64,000 nucleotides of DNA from Prostheceraeus crozeri (Eukaryota; Platyhelminthes; Polycladida; Euryleptidae). A program made the position numbers and the translations under genes. Under the pieces are notes generated by a model, which saw only the letters and a list, made by a program, of their open reading frames with translations, did no database searches and had not been told where the DNA came from. The stretch spans positions 117,264-181,263 of the forward strand of contig CAJQUW010013656.1 of assembly GCA_907163375.1 (NCBI GenBank), written 5' to 3'. Positions within the stretch are counted from its first letter, which is position 1, and every line of letters starts with the position of its first letter. Shown here one piece after another: positions 9,430 through 19,204 of this stretch.

Positions 9430-10671
9430 TGATGCTCCATATATACTCGATCGGATAGAGCTGCGGCGAGTATGGTTCAAGACGCAAAAGCGTCATACCA
9501 TCCCTCAAGCTTGTTTCAATTTGTGAATGGCATGGCGCATTGTAGCATACAAGCACGATGTTGCTCAAAGTCTTTCCATTGTTTTCTAATTCATCACTTA
9601 GATTGGAAATCCACTCTGCTACACTTTCCTTCTTGTAGGAGCCACGTTTGGTAGTTATCTTTACAACACCCTCAGTTGACACGGTTCCTAGCATGTGGAC
9701 GTTTGGGCCACGGGATGCTGGCAATGTGCTCACTGCTCTTGTACCCTTTCTTGATCTTCCAACTGTTCTGCGGCAAAACAAATTCACATTGGATTCATCC
9801 ATCCAGATAATCTCTTTACCGTCTCTAATAAATTGATTCAGCTTCTCGAGATATTCTTTTCTTAGATTTTTGTTGTTAGTTGAGTTCATATTGCATGGCA
9901 TGTGATGCGTCTTCTTCATTGTCAAACATTTTGCTTCAAGAGCATTGGCAATTGTTGAGATACACACCGTGATACCATGAGAATGAGTCAATTTCTCCTT
10001 GATCTGCTTCAAAGAAATTTCACAGTCATCCTCAATCCATCGGACCATTTCCTCGAAGACAGCTTCCGTAATCAACTTCGGCTTTTTACCACCCTTTCCT
10101 AGTGTTTCAACTTTACCAGAACGAATCCAGGAGTAGGCTGTCTTGTATTTTATGCCGAGAGTGTTTGCCAGACTGACCCTGTTTTCTCCGCGATTTGCAC
10201 ATTCAATAATTCTCTTCCTGTCTTTCCTTTGTGGGGTTGCGTTCTTCCTTCTATTGAATACCATTAGATCATGAGATACACACCGTGATACCATGAGAAT
10301 GAGTCAATTTCTCCTTGATCTGCTTCAAAGAAATTTCACAGTCATCCTCAATCCATCGGACCATTTCCTCGAAGACAGCTTCCGTAATCAACTTCGGCTT
10401 TTTACCACCCTTTCCTAGTGTTTCAACTTTACCAGAACGAATCCAGGAGTAGGCTGTCTTGTATTTTATGCCGAGTGTTTGCCAGACTGACCCTGTTTTC
10501 TCCGCGATTTGCACATTCAATAATTCTCTTCCTGTCTTTCCTTTGTGGGGTTGGGTTCTTCCTTCTATTGAATACCATTAGATCATCGTTGGGTACATCT
10601 TCATCGCATGTAGGACATTTGTTGTTCATTTCTACATATGGAACAATGCACTTGGAATGGTAGAGGTGCAT
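9430..10671 (-). pseudogene. Transposase of the outer mariner-class element (HTH + DDE core, RING at N-terminus)
   Basis: The minus strand begins with a RING-H2-like segment (10,600-10,740), then MVFNRRKN and a helix-turn-helix region (RIIECANRGENRVSLANTLG...TAYSWIRSGK). Next comes the DDE core: EIIWMDESNVNLFCRRT (first Asp), IVLVCYNAPCHS, where the usual DNAPCH reads YNAPCH so the second catalytic Asp is Tyr, and LEPYSPQLYPIEYIW (the Glu). A 316-bp segment coding for the HTH half is duplicated in tandem (9957-10,272 and 10,273-10,586). The coding part after 9430 lies beyond the piggyBac at 5429-5627. The normal product would be ~350-400 residues. Confidence 0.88.
9957..10586 (-). repeat. 316-bp tandem duplication inside the transposase gene
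   Basis: Bases 9957-10,272 and 10,273-10,586 are near-identical direct copies (one 2-bp difference, GAGAGTG against GAGTG). They cover the HTH coding region and the MVFNRRKN start. The junction falls exactly at ATTAGATCAT/GAGATACAC, so this is a clean recent duplication or an assembly artefact. Confidence 0.93.
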
Positions 10672-10740
10672 GCAGTTAGAAGAGAATTGGAGATTATAAG
10701 CGGGTCATTAATTTCTTACAAATCTTGCATTCCTCTGTGA
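10594..10740 (-). pseudogene. RING-H2 zinc-finger motif fused upstream of the transposase
   Basis: The minus strand reads EECKICKK near 10,735-10,712, then after one frame change SSNCMHLYHSKCIVPYVE and MNNKCPTCDEDVPNDD directly into MVFNRRKN. The spacing C-x2-C ... C-x-H-x2-H-x2-C ... C-x2-C is that of a RING-H2 finger, with the CPxC close. A stop (tga, ~10,697) and a frameshift separate the first CxxC from the rest. RING-H2 fingers normally recruit E2 ubiquitin-conjugating enzymes; a role in an IS630-class transposase is not one I know. It could instead be a captured host exon. Confidence 0.6.
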
Positions 10741-10880
10741 CTTTCATGATTCCGTGATCGCTTGCAAGTTTAAAAAACAGTGACTTTTGTAAGCTGATGA
10801 AATAATATTGTACGAAACTTCACATTTAAAATTCAAATGATTAAATCGTGTTTCAACATGTCTATGATGCAACATATTCG

Positions 10881-11146
10881 TATACACAAAAAGGTACAGT
10901 GCAGAATACTTTAACAGTACAACAGTTCACTCATTCATCACCGATTATGACATCGATATTACAAATATTACAGATTTCTATATTACATCTGATATTTTCT
11001 ATATCACATTTTGAAATTCGATATTACAATTGTAGATTTCTATATTAGATTTGACATTTTCGATATTGCATGATGTATTTCTATATTACAAATTTACAGT
11101 TCGATATTACAATTGACCTCTTCTATAATTACACATGGAAATGGTG
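10881..11146 (-). repeat. Right TIR of the mariner-class element
   Basis: Inverse match of 4375-4636 with the same alternating AATATAGAA/AATATCGAA units, ending at a TA dinucleotide (11,147-11,148). Confidence 0.9.
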
Positions 11147-11148
11147 TA

Positions 11149-11484
11149 GTCAGGAGCAAGCGTAGAAAAGGAGTACCCGTTTTTACTAATTAGGACCCAC
11201 TAGGCAGGGAAGCAGACATTTTTGAAAATTCGAGTGACTGAGAGAAAGTTTCGGGCATGCGCTAGAATTGTACCAAAGAGAAACTCAAACAATTGCTAGA
11301 ACCTAAGAAAAATCGCTTTAGAAAAATAGTAAAATAATTTACGAGGATTTTTTTTAACAGTGTAGATCTACATGACATGGCAAGCTTAGAATATCACAGG
11401 TGTCAATGAAGCATAGATTGCTTGCATATGACTTACATAGCATTCCCCATAAAAGAAACAAATTTGCACTAGCAAAATACAAAA
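11149..11484. other. No gene seen
   Basis: Short spacer between the right TIR of the mariner-class element and the gypsy-type fossil. No frame or repeat is recognised. Confidence 0.5.
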
Positions 11485-12110
11485 TCATGAAAGACGCGAC
11501 AAACAATCGGCAATTACATTGTCTTTCCCTTTAATATGATTGATTACTAAATAGTCTCGGAGCATCAAACTCCAACCCACAAGTCTTTGATTTTTGCATT
11601 TCATTTTCTGCAAGAAAATTAGGGGATTGTAATCACTAAAAACATAAATCGTCAAATAGGACGAATTAACATAAACACAGAAGTGCTGCAAAGAAATGAT
11701 GATCTCGAAGCATTCCTTTTCAATTGTTGAATAGTTTTTGATGACTATTCAATTTCTTTGAAAGGAAGTAAACAAGATGATCGACACCATCATCACCTTC
11801 TTGCAACAACACTAACAATGGCGATGTCACTTGCACCGACCGCAATCTTGAATGATTCCTGAAAATTTGGAGCAGCCAAAATTTTCATGGCACAAACTAG
11901 TCTTAATTTTATCGAATGCCTCATTGCATGAAGATGTTCACTCAAATTTTACTGTATCCGACAAGAGGCCCTAAGGGTCTAAGGAGCTGTAATGCCTGAG
12001 AAATTTGTGCAACATTTTCGGTAGTAACCCACCATTCCAAGAAATCGCAAAAGCTGTTTCTTGTCCAATATTACATCAACCTTAGCATCCACTGGTTTCA
12101 CTTTACCTTA
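11485..12110 (-). mobile_element. Ty3/gypsy-type retroelement fossil (RT end and RNase H)
   Basis: The minus strand shows the end of a gypsy reverse transcriptase (a FLGMVGYYRK-type block near 12,030), the connection to RNase H and an RNase H domain ending HIKGKDNVIADCLSR at about 11,490. The span is interrupted in several places. No LTRs, integrase or gag are visible nearby, so only an internal scrap survives. It looks old compared with the DNA transposons on either side. Confidence 0.8.
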
Positions 12111-12117
12111 GCCAACG

Positions 12118-12386
12118 ATATGACCCAGATGCACTACACCTTTTCCATTTCTATTTCAGATATCTCCAAATCGGTTTCAGAACCTTCCAAATGAATTTCA
12201 GACATTTCCAGATGAATTTCAGGTTTCTCCAATTGAATTTCAGATATCCTCAAAGTTGAGTTTCTGATATAATAACATCTGAAATTCAATTGGAGAAATC
12301 TGAAATTCATCTGGAAATGTCTGAAATTCATTTGGAAATATCTGAAATAGACATGGAAAAGGTGCAGTGTATCTGGGTCATATCGT
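12118..12386. repeat. Foldback (inverted repeat) of Tc1-like sequence ends
   Basis: Two arms (about 12,118-12,245 and 12,276-12,386) are inverse copies around a ~30-bp centre. Each arm is an array of short units of the type CTGAAATTCATCTGGAAATG. The outer tips share GATATGACCCAGATGCACT. The right arm runs into the inverted Tc1 C-terminus. Such arrays are common in foldback and long-TIR elements. Confidence 0.85.
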
Positions 12387-12394
12387 TGGTTATA

Positions 12395-12615
12395 TCGTGT
12401 CGTGGCCACCAAACTTCTGGATGTACTGTTGCAACCGGTTCGGGACACTGTTCAGGAGGTCTTGGACGACAGTTTGAGGTATCATGCTCCACTCGTCCAC
12501 TACTCGCTGCGCAAGTGTTGAGAACACTTGAAGTGTTTGGTTGATCTTCGTTGTTCCTCTTTATCTTCAAAACCAACTTTCGATCTTGTACTTGTGGATT
12601 AAAGTTAGTTCGAAA
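12395..12615 (-). pseudogene. Internally deleted Tc1-like transposase fragment
   Basis: The minus strand begins QVQDRKLVLKIKRNNEDQ (end of the HTH region) and passes within a few codons to the C-terminal helix region (QRVVDEWSMIPQTVVQDLLN, then VPNRLQQYIQKFGGH). The whole catalytic core between them is missing. Its N-terminal piece matches the plus-strand Tc1 at 12,940-12,980, so the two copies are from the same family in opposite orientations. Confidence 0.8.
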
Positions 12616-12751
12616 GCTTGTGGTTGATAGTCGAAGTATGATAGGTATTGCAAAGCATATCGGCATTATATGAGCAAAACTCAGTTTATTGTCAATTTGT
12701 TTTGAATGATCGCCACACGAGGTAATCTGCTAGAATAAGTGAAAGACTGAC

Positions 12752-13438
12752 ATGCCGCAGTTGTCCGAGTTTGACAAAGGTCGATGCGTTGACTGTCTGG
12801 AGGCCGGAAAGTCAATTCGTTGGAATGCATCTGCACTCAATGTGTCAAAATCAACGGTTGAACGCCGGTGGAATCGCTATCGGTTATACGGGCACGTTCG
12901 ACGTAGACAGGGAAGCGGGCGACCGCGCTTGACATCACCTGCGCAAGATCGGAAATTGGTGGTGAAGATAAAGAGGAACAGATGTCGGAAGCAATGGTGC
13001 GTTGATCATCTGAATTGGAGTTCAGAATGGGATAGAGTTCTGTGGACAGACGAAAGTCGATTTTGCCGATGAACGTGTGAGAGTTCGGCGAATGGCAAAT
13101 GAGTGGTACGAGGCGGCCTGCATTTTTGAGCACGATAGGCATCATGGCGGATCTGTGATGATTTGGGGTGGAATATGGAGGAACGGGAGAACAGTCTCTG
13201 TGATCATCAACGGGAATCTCAACTCCGCAGGATATGTGTCTCAGATAATCAGTCCAGTAGTCATTCCTACTATCCACGAGCATGATCTCATTCTCCAGCA
13301 GGATGACGCTCGACCTCACGTTGCACGCATCGTTGCGGAGACGTTGGAGCAATCATCATGTTGCAATGGCCTGCACGCAGTCCAGACCTGTCTCCAATTT
13401 CAGCCTTGTCAAGCAGCTGAATGTCCAGACCTGTAAGC
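12752..13438 (+). pseudogene. Tc1-like transposase, truncated
   Basis: Starts MPQLSEFDKGRCVDC with a paired-like HTH domain (SALNVSKSTVERRWNRYR), a GRPR-type hook (GSGRPRL) and the first catalytic Asp in DRVLWTDESRFC (~13,045). The next part, starting at 13,077, is in another frame and holds GGSVMIWGGIWRNGRT and LILQQDDARPH (second Asp, DD in place of the usual DN). WPARSPDLSPI follows in a third frame, but the sequence leaves the family just before the catalytic Glu. There is a frameshift, a short stretch missing between the HTH and core, and a lost C-terminus. Confidence 0.88.
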
Positions 13439-13569
13439 AGCGATATATTTCAGAATCGGCTCTTTCCAACTTAATAAATAATGACACGTGGCTGAAATAT
13501 TTTTCAAACCTGGACAGTGATCAAGATAGCTTTGTCCGCTTGTACAATCTGGCGGTAACCCTTATATAG

Positions 13570-14098
13570 ACGAATAGTGCATTAATAAAAACATTTGTCA
13601 CATGTGCGATTTGATTAAAATACAGGGAACAATTAATGAAATAAATAGTGGAATTTAACATCTTGGGTTATCGCCTCCATTTCTGACCTGATTTAAACAT
13701 TCGTCAAATTTTAAATTTATGCAGCCCAGTAGCATTCATAGATATGACCTGAAAACACGAAAAACATAGATATAACCCTTTTACAATAATACCTACGCTA
13801 GTCAAAGTTCCTAAAAAAATCTGGAAGACTATAGTACCAACAAAGAATAATAACCAACATAAGTTCCAACATAAGAATGATAATTTTCCCTAGTCAGCAC
13901 ATTATTTGATTCATAAACATTTAGGGAGAATCAGACGATTTCGAACAGAAGGAATTTTGATGACATCATTAGAATTTACATGTAGCCTAAGTATCAAATA
14001 AACCAGCTAGCAAATCCTTCACCGCCCGTCACACTTCAACTCAAGTCATGTGAGCATAAACTCCTCTCCGCTTAAACAAACTCTTAAGGTAGTTGTTT
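13570..14098. other. No supported gene
   Basis: AT-rich spacer. An ACCGCCCGTCAC string at about 14,020 recalls the 3' end of small-subunit rRNA but its surroundings do not, so no rRNA is called. Confidence 0.5.
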
Positions 14099-14407
14099 CT
14101 AAAAACTCGGGTATATTACCGTCTCACCTCTCATAGCACGGTCGGGTTCATTGTCGCCCATCTTCCCTGTCAATTTATATGACTCCCCCAATTGACGTTC
14201 AATTTCAGAGGCTATTTCAGCCCTCACACGACCAGTTAGTTCCTGACGATGTTTTAGTGCTGTTGATGTGAATAATTGGAGTCGCTCGAAGAAGTCATCA
14301 GGAAGGTTTTCACCCCATTTTGGCAAGGGTCTTGTGACCTGTGGCCCACAACGACGATGCTTGGCATCTTCTACAATTTCTGACTTTTTCTTTTTGGTCT
14401 TTTGCAT
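14099..14407 (-). CDS. Hypothetical protein or exon
   Basis: A 102-residue frame: a Lys-rich start (MQKTKKKKSEIVEDAKHRR), then a charged, probably helical body (ENLPDDFFERLQLFTSTALK ... RVRAEIASEIERQL). There is no family I recognise. Its codon makeup is less AT-rich than the spacer around it, which is why it is kept. It could be a host exon or part of an unrecognised element; the boundaries are uncertain. Confidence 0.3.
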   Translation of the reverse strand: MQKTKKKKSEIVEDAKHRRCGPQVTRPLPKWGENLPDDFFERLQLFTSTALKHRQELTGRVRAEIASEIERQLGESYKLTGKMGDNEPDRAMRGETVIYPSF

Positions 14408-14631
14408 GGGTGCAGCAAGTACCGTTTCAGACTGAAATGGGAATGAAAATGAATGAATATTGAACGCTGATATGATGAGAGAGAGAGATAATCGTATATT
14501 TGCAGTGATGGAAATAAAAAAACATGTGCATGTTCATACAACAGCCTTATGTGAACACCGCAGGGGAGCACGACACAGACAAAATTACAGGGAAACACAA
14601 ATGTTGACAGAATAGAATTACACAAAGTCAT

Positions 14632-15660
14632 TCATAATATTGATTGTTGATTTAGGTACATCGCCGTGAAGATTTGAAATTGTCCGTTTCTACGATTGGA
14701 TCTTGTATACTCAATAGACAACTTATTGCATCTTTTCAATCTAGTTGGAATGAGTTTATGGATAGGATGAGAATTATTTAATTCAGTGGATATGAAAAAT
14801 TTACAGGCAGTCCTGATACGTGTCATTGATGTATTCAAATGCATACAACTGCAATCATATTCATGTACAATACGGTGACATCTTTTTGTCAGTCGGTTAA
14901 CCCTTTAACGCTTGAGTCAAATATTGCTTAAGTTTTAGATATATGGGAAGTGAAAAAATAGGAATGTATAGTCAAACAAGGACATAATCAGTGCGTTGTA
15001 TGTCTGCATAATGAGATCACGGGGTACAACCTTGCGAAGAGTGCGCAAAGCATTTAGTCTGCTGCTACATTTCTCAACCATTTCGGTTACATGACAATCC
15101 CATTTCACGTTAGACGTAAGTTCCACACCAAGAATCTTGATCGAAGGCACCTTCACGATATTAGGCGGTGTAATGAGATCAAGGGAGGATTCTTGTTGTT
15201 TGAATTTTGGGACCACGAAGAGGTTTGATTTACTGCAACTGAGTTTGAGAATGAGGGAATTACTGCTTTAGTGCGGAATCGAAAGTATTTTGCATACTAA
15301 CTACCGATGATGCAATATCGCTGGAGATATAATTGATGATAATAGCATCATCTGAGTATTTTATACAATCAACCGTTGGCGCAATAAGGTTATTCACATA
15401 TGTACGATGAAGAAAAAACGTCCCCTGATTCAGCCCTGCGGAACTACATTGATAACATTTACTGGATCATTGATACAATTCATAAGAACAACAGATTGAA
15501 GTCGTCCAGAAAAGTAAGATGTTGTCCAATCAATGAATTCATTCGTGAATCTCAGGGAACGCAGCTTTGCGATTAGCTTTACGTGAGAAATGGCATCAAA
15601 AGCTGTGGAATTATCTAGGTAAAGTAGAGCCACAATCGCTCAATAAGCAAGGTAGCCTTT
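14632..15660 (-). pseudogene. LINE reverse transcriptase fragment (jockey/CR1-like)
   Basis: Read on the minus strand: LLYLDNSTAFDAISHVKLIA with first palm Asp (15,430-15,633), a YSDDAIIINYI box in place of FADD at about 15,350, the thumb region VPSIKILGVELTSNVKWDCH ... SRLNALRTLRKVVPRD (14,935-15,216), and a C-terminal tail region (SHPIHKLIPTRLKRCNK, 14,632-14,844). Order and spacing match the second half of a non-LTR polymerase. Several frame changes and stops separate the parts. The endonuclease and first half are absent. Confidence 0.85.
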
Positions 15661-16056
15661 TGCGAAAACACTCTTCACTTTTGAGATGCGTACTATATTA
15701 TCCACCTTTACATCATGAAGCCCTTTGGGCGGGCGTTTCCACACATCCGCATTCAAGGAGTCAATCTCCGCCGGGCGACGGCCGCCATTTATTTGGTGCC
15801 TTGAGTGATTGTAGGCGTGACCTACGTCATCAAGAACACGCGTTCATATGTTTGTGACTTCAGCGGTAATCGGAAAGATTCCTTGGCTATTGGTCGTAAT
15901 TTTCTTTTCTTTGGAAAGAATAATTCTAGTGATGGAATTATCTTTATTTTCTAACGGGCGATTGATAATAGAGAATATTATAATAGATAATAGCTAAATT
16001 AATCGAACGTAAGAAAATAAAAAATCATTCCATTACTAGAATTTGGATCTTTCGTA
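15660..16056. other. No gene seen
   Basis: A GC-richer stretch (15,720-15,800) followed by AT-rich DNA with short inverted words (GAATAATTCTAGTGATGGAATT near 15,925 against AATTCTAGTAATGGAATGA read inversely near 16,040), perhaps a small MITE. Weak. Confidence 0.3.
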
Positions 16057-16470
16057 AGAAGACTTTAGCTGTGAAGTACATCCACAATCGCTCCTTCAGG
16101 GTCTGGTTGAAGTGGTCCACCATGGCCGCCTTGTAGGCACTCTAGACACTGAAAGGCTCGATACCATGCTCCGCAAACAGTTTGCGCACCCACCGGTTCT
16201 CAAATTCCTTTCTCAGATCCGTGTGCACGCGCATCGGGAAACGGCTGTCTGCATGAAAGATAATTCGAAATGCATCAGCCACCTCCGTTCCGCGCTTCGT
16301 CTTCATTGGACGAACCCAGGCGTAGCGCGTGAAGAGGTCAATGACAGTCAGGATGAAATTGTAGCCACGGTTATGGCCAGTCAGTGCAGATGCGTAGCCA
16401 AATCCACCAGCCATTGCTCGTCAATTGAGGGGCGTTACCACCTCATTGGCATCAACGTTGTCCCCTACTG
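16057..16470 (-). pseudogene. Polinton integrase core, fossil
   Basis: The minus strand carries the retroviral-type integrase core: a LTGHNRGYNFILTVIDLFTR strand-turn with the first acidic residue, the VRPMKTKRGTEVADAF helix, a VHTDLRKEFENR block and, near 16,110, SAYKAAMVDHFNQTLKERLW with the last block. It aligns with 36,980-37,300 of Polinton no. 2. In intact elements the enzyme joins the element's ends to a 6-bp staggered cut in host DNA. Broken. Confidence 0.85.
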
Positions 16471-16619
16471 CGGTACTCTAACAGCACACACTCACACAGT
16501 TGACCGCCGGCTCGTCACCTTGTTCTGTAGCCGCTGTTGCACAGCAGTTAAACAGAGAGCGGCAGTGCTTGAACATTCGGACCTAGCTGCCATAGACCCG
16601 CGGGCGTCGCCGCCGCCTT

Positions 16620-17385
16620 CGTCGTCACTGAGACTTGAGGAGCTCGCTGCTCAGACAACGGCAGCTTTTAACTGGCACCAATTTCTTAGAGTTCAGGGTT
16701 GTCTTGAAAAAGACGTCTGGTAATGCTACGGCTTTGCTCTTCTTCGATTCCGATGCAGCCTTCCTATTCTTCGCGGCTGCTGCCGCTGCTGTCCTCCCCG
16801 TTTTCGCAGTCACTATGCGTGCGGCCTCGATTGTTCGGGCAGGTTGTAGGCGGTGATGATTATGATGGCACTAGCTTGTCCAGCTCATCTATAGTGTTCT
16901 GGTTCAGCATCATGCGTGGGATATTGCGCTCCTCAATCTCAGCCAGTGGGGTGAATTGCTTGCGCCGGCAGCGAACTGCATGTTGAATAAGGTCCGGGCG
17001 CGAGCGAATGATCGGCGCGGCGCCCCCCCCCAAAGCAACTCGCCATTGAACATCATGGAAGTCGAGACCAGTTGATTGTATAGGGCGAGCGCACGATTCC
17101 GGCAAGGTTTGGGAGTGCCGAGGGAGATGTCATGAGTCAATGAGTCAAGGGTGATGTCAATGAGTTTCTCCTTCCACCGCTTAATATCCTCCAGCAGAAC
17201 GCCCTACTTGACCATCTGTTGGTGGGGATGGGCATACTGGGCGGGGTCGGCGGTCATGCACGTGTAATCACTGTGCAGCTGGTAGTTGCTGCTAATCTAG
17301 TTGACGCACACGGCAGCTGAACTTTGCCCTTTGACTGTCCTCGACCTCCGCCAGCAGCCGTTGAAATGCAGCCATTATGCTAGGG
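16620..17385 (-). pseudogene. Polinton conserved gene ('PX-type'), fossil
   Basis: Matches the gene at 35,969-36,612: both have an MxxFQR-type start, the block KP-RNRAL-LY, an NxxxxHAVR-RR-FTP block and a basic tail. The tail here is Lys/Ala-rich. The function of this Polinton gene is not established to my knowledge. Broken. Confidence 0.7.
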
Positions 17386-17399
17386 GATTTTATAAATCA

Positions 17400-17640
17400 G
17401 CATGGGAGAGGCATGACCACCGACTGAACAGGTTGCTCCGGAACCGCTCTGTGCCAACGCACTCTTGAGTAGTCACAAAATATGTAGCCTTGGGCGCAGT
17501 TCGTCGCCGCCTCAAAGATCAATCAGCTCTTTGGTTTTGCGCGGCGCTATCTGCTGGTCCAAGAATTTCAATTGGCTTTTGTCGCGCGGATTCTTGAAGG
17601 GCTCCTCTTGAATTCTCGCTGGGTCATCCCGACTTTGCGA
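17400..17640 (-). pseudogene. Polinton packaging ATPase C-terminal end, fossil
   Basis: FKNPRDKSQLKFLDQQIAPR on the minus strand is nearly the same as the FKNPRDKSQ-EFL-RQ-PRK stretch of the ATPase at 35,352-35,972. The P-loop half is not seen here. FtsK/HerA-type ATPases of this family pack DNA into capsids. Confidence 0.8.
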
Positions 17641-17660
17641 TCGCTTTGTTAAACCCTCGG

Positions 17661-18800
17661 CTGCATTGCTCACTCATCGGTAGCGTTTCCGTCTCTCTCG
17701 TCCCACTCTTTCGGTGCGGCATTGAGTTTTCTAAGCATGAGAAACTTTGGTTGCGTTAGGTTATCGTAGACTATTCGACGGCCATGCTAACCACGCTGCC
17801 GAGAAACAAGCACATCATCCCGACTAAGAAATGAATGACAACTTCAGCAAAGTAAACTTATGGTTCAGCGAGCAGACCCGGGACGGGCGGAATATTCGGC
17901 ACAATGCTCACCGATCGAGGTATCCTGCGGAGCGGCGCACAAAGTCAATACCAGCGTCAAGAGCCTCAACAAAAAGAGGATGTTACCTGTCTCCATACCA
18001 GCTGAATAGGGCGAAGGTGCAGTCTGTATTGTGCGTGCTGTGCTGTTGTAGGCCAAGAGGTTGAACAAAACGGTTGGACTGGGCAAGCGTATATCTGAAA
18101 AAGTTCTGAAAATAGGGCAAGTTGTCAGTGACGTCAAAGTTTGCTAGTAGGCTTTTGAAAGAGAAAATACCAGAGGCACTGACAATTTCGCTGGATAAGA
18201 GCACACCATAGATAGCCGTGTTGCTTACTACACCTCATTATGGGAAGGATTGGCGCTGCAGACGCAGATTGCTTTATTTGGCGTAGGCGAAGGGAACTGC
18301 CGTGGGCATGCGATATCTATCTTAGGCATGTGACGATCATAAAGTCTTGGGCATTCAGCTGGTGCACTCACTCCGAACAATAGGATAATAATGATCAATC
18401 CATGGTAATTGATAATAACAACAATTGATAATAATCTCCAAGCCCGTAACCTCGTCTCCACCTTTCAGTCGCTAATTAATATTCACATTGGGCTATCAAA
18501 CCCCCCGATGCAGCCGGCAACCGAAATACTGAGCGTATAATTGATGGAAAATAGCGGAAGTCCATTTATGGATCAGGGAAATTAAGAATATAATCCACCA
18601 CTATACCACAGACTGCACTCTTGTGTCCAGCTGACATTGATTACCTTCATCAGTTGCATTAAACAGTTCCTGTGCAGCTAGTCGTCGTCTACCCATCATC
18701 TGTTTTGATGGATACTCGGAAAGCTTTTCATACTGCACTTAAACTGCATTGCACTCTCTTGCGCGGCGCATATTTCAAGCAGTCAACGGCTGCAGAACAG
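17661..18800. other. Unassigned stretch beside the Polinton fossil
   Basis: A minus-strand frame at 17,983-18,204 (FSFKSLLANFDVTDNLPYFQ) looks protein-like but matches nothing I recognise. It may be a further part of fossil no. 1. The rest is featureless. Confidence 0.3.
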
Positions 18801-18837
18801 TCATTCACTGTGTGTATTAACACCCTGCCTCCCCCAT

Positions 18838-19012
18838 GGCTCCTTTGTCGATCAATATTGAAGGAAATATTGGAGCCGGTAAAATCAAAATGATCGCGCA
18901 GTCGCGCAAACGAACCCAGTGTTGCAGGCACTTAATTATAATTATGAGTGGTTATTCTTTCATTTGAGAGCATTGACCAATGATGCTACATTCACTTGTC
19001 AAGTAATCAACT
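18838..19012 (+). pseudogene. P-loop kinase-like fragment (deoxynucleoside-kinase type?)
   Basis: The plus strand reads LSINIEGNIGAGK, which is the N-terminal strand and P-loop of deoxynucleoside kinases (consensus ISIEGNIGxGKST). About 20 codons later, in a neighbouring frame, comes NPVLQALNYNYEWLFFHLRA, with Tyr/Trp spacing vaguely like that family's substrate region. It is truncated and frameshifted. It could be a host gene scrap or cargo of a DNA virus-like element, since dNKs occur in large DNA viruses. Confidence 0.4.
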
Positions 19013-19204
19013 GATATATTACAAGTGAAAAGCTGTCTTCAATATGCCAGCAAAATTGTGAAAAAATCCCTTGGAGCTATTGGAAATAATTTGTTATTAT
19101 ACTAATATAAGTTTAGTTGACATTCCCTTGCTTTTTGAAGTAAATATACTTGTAGCATGAATTCATTTGATATTTTTAAAAATGATTTACTTGCATGTCA
19201 TTGT

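Larger units (their letters stand above)
4375..11146. mobile_element. Tc1/mariner-class (IS630-like) element with long TIRs, host of nested insertions
   Basis: Bounded by ~262-bp TIRs (4375-4636 and 10881-11146) and by TA at each edge (4373-4374, 11147-11148), as expected for the IS630/Tc1/mariner superfamily. The transposase is on the minus strand with its N-terminus near the right TIR and its stop at 5429. A piggyBac element sits inside the transposase gene. Without it the element is about 3.0 kb. It also carries a short inverted copy of a transposase segment next to the left TIR, so the left end has been rearranged. It is inactive in its present state. Confidence 0.85.
16057..17660 (-). 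mobile_element. Polinton/Maverick fossil no. 1 (ATPase, PX-type gene, integrase)
   Basis: The minus-strand order is the end of a packaging ATPase (~17,400-17,640), a gene matching the 36-kb gene of Polinton no. 2 (~16,620-17,385), then an integrase core (~16,057-16,470). This is the same order as in Polinton no. 2. It is clearly GC-richer than its surroundings. No TIRs, capsid genes or polymerase are visible nearby. It is broken many times, has lost both ends and looks much older than Polinton no. 2. Confidence 0.85.

Noticed and set aside
14015-14045. ACCGCCCGTCAC string like the 3' end of small-subunit rRNA
   Set aside because: Only about a dozen bases match; the flanks do not follow nuclear or mitochondrial rRNA, so no rRNA or mitochondrial insertion is called.
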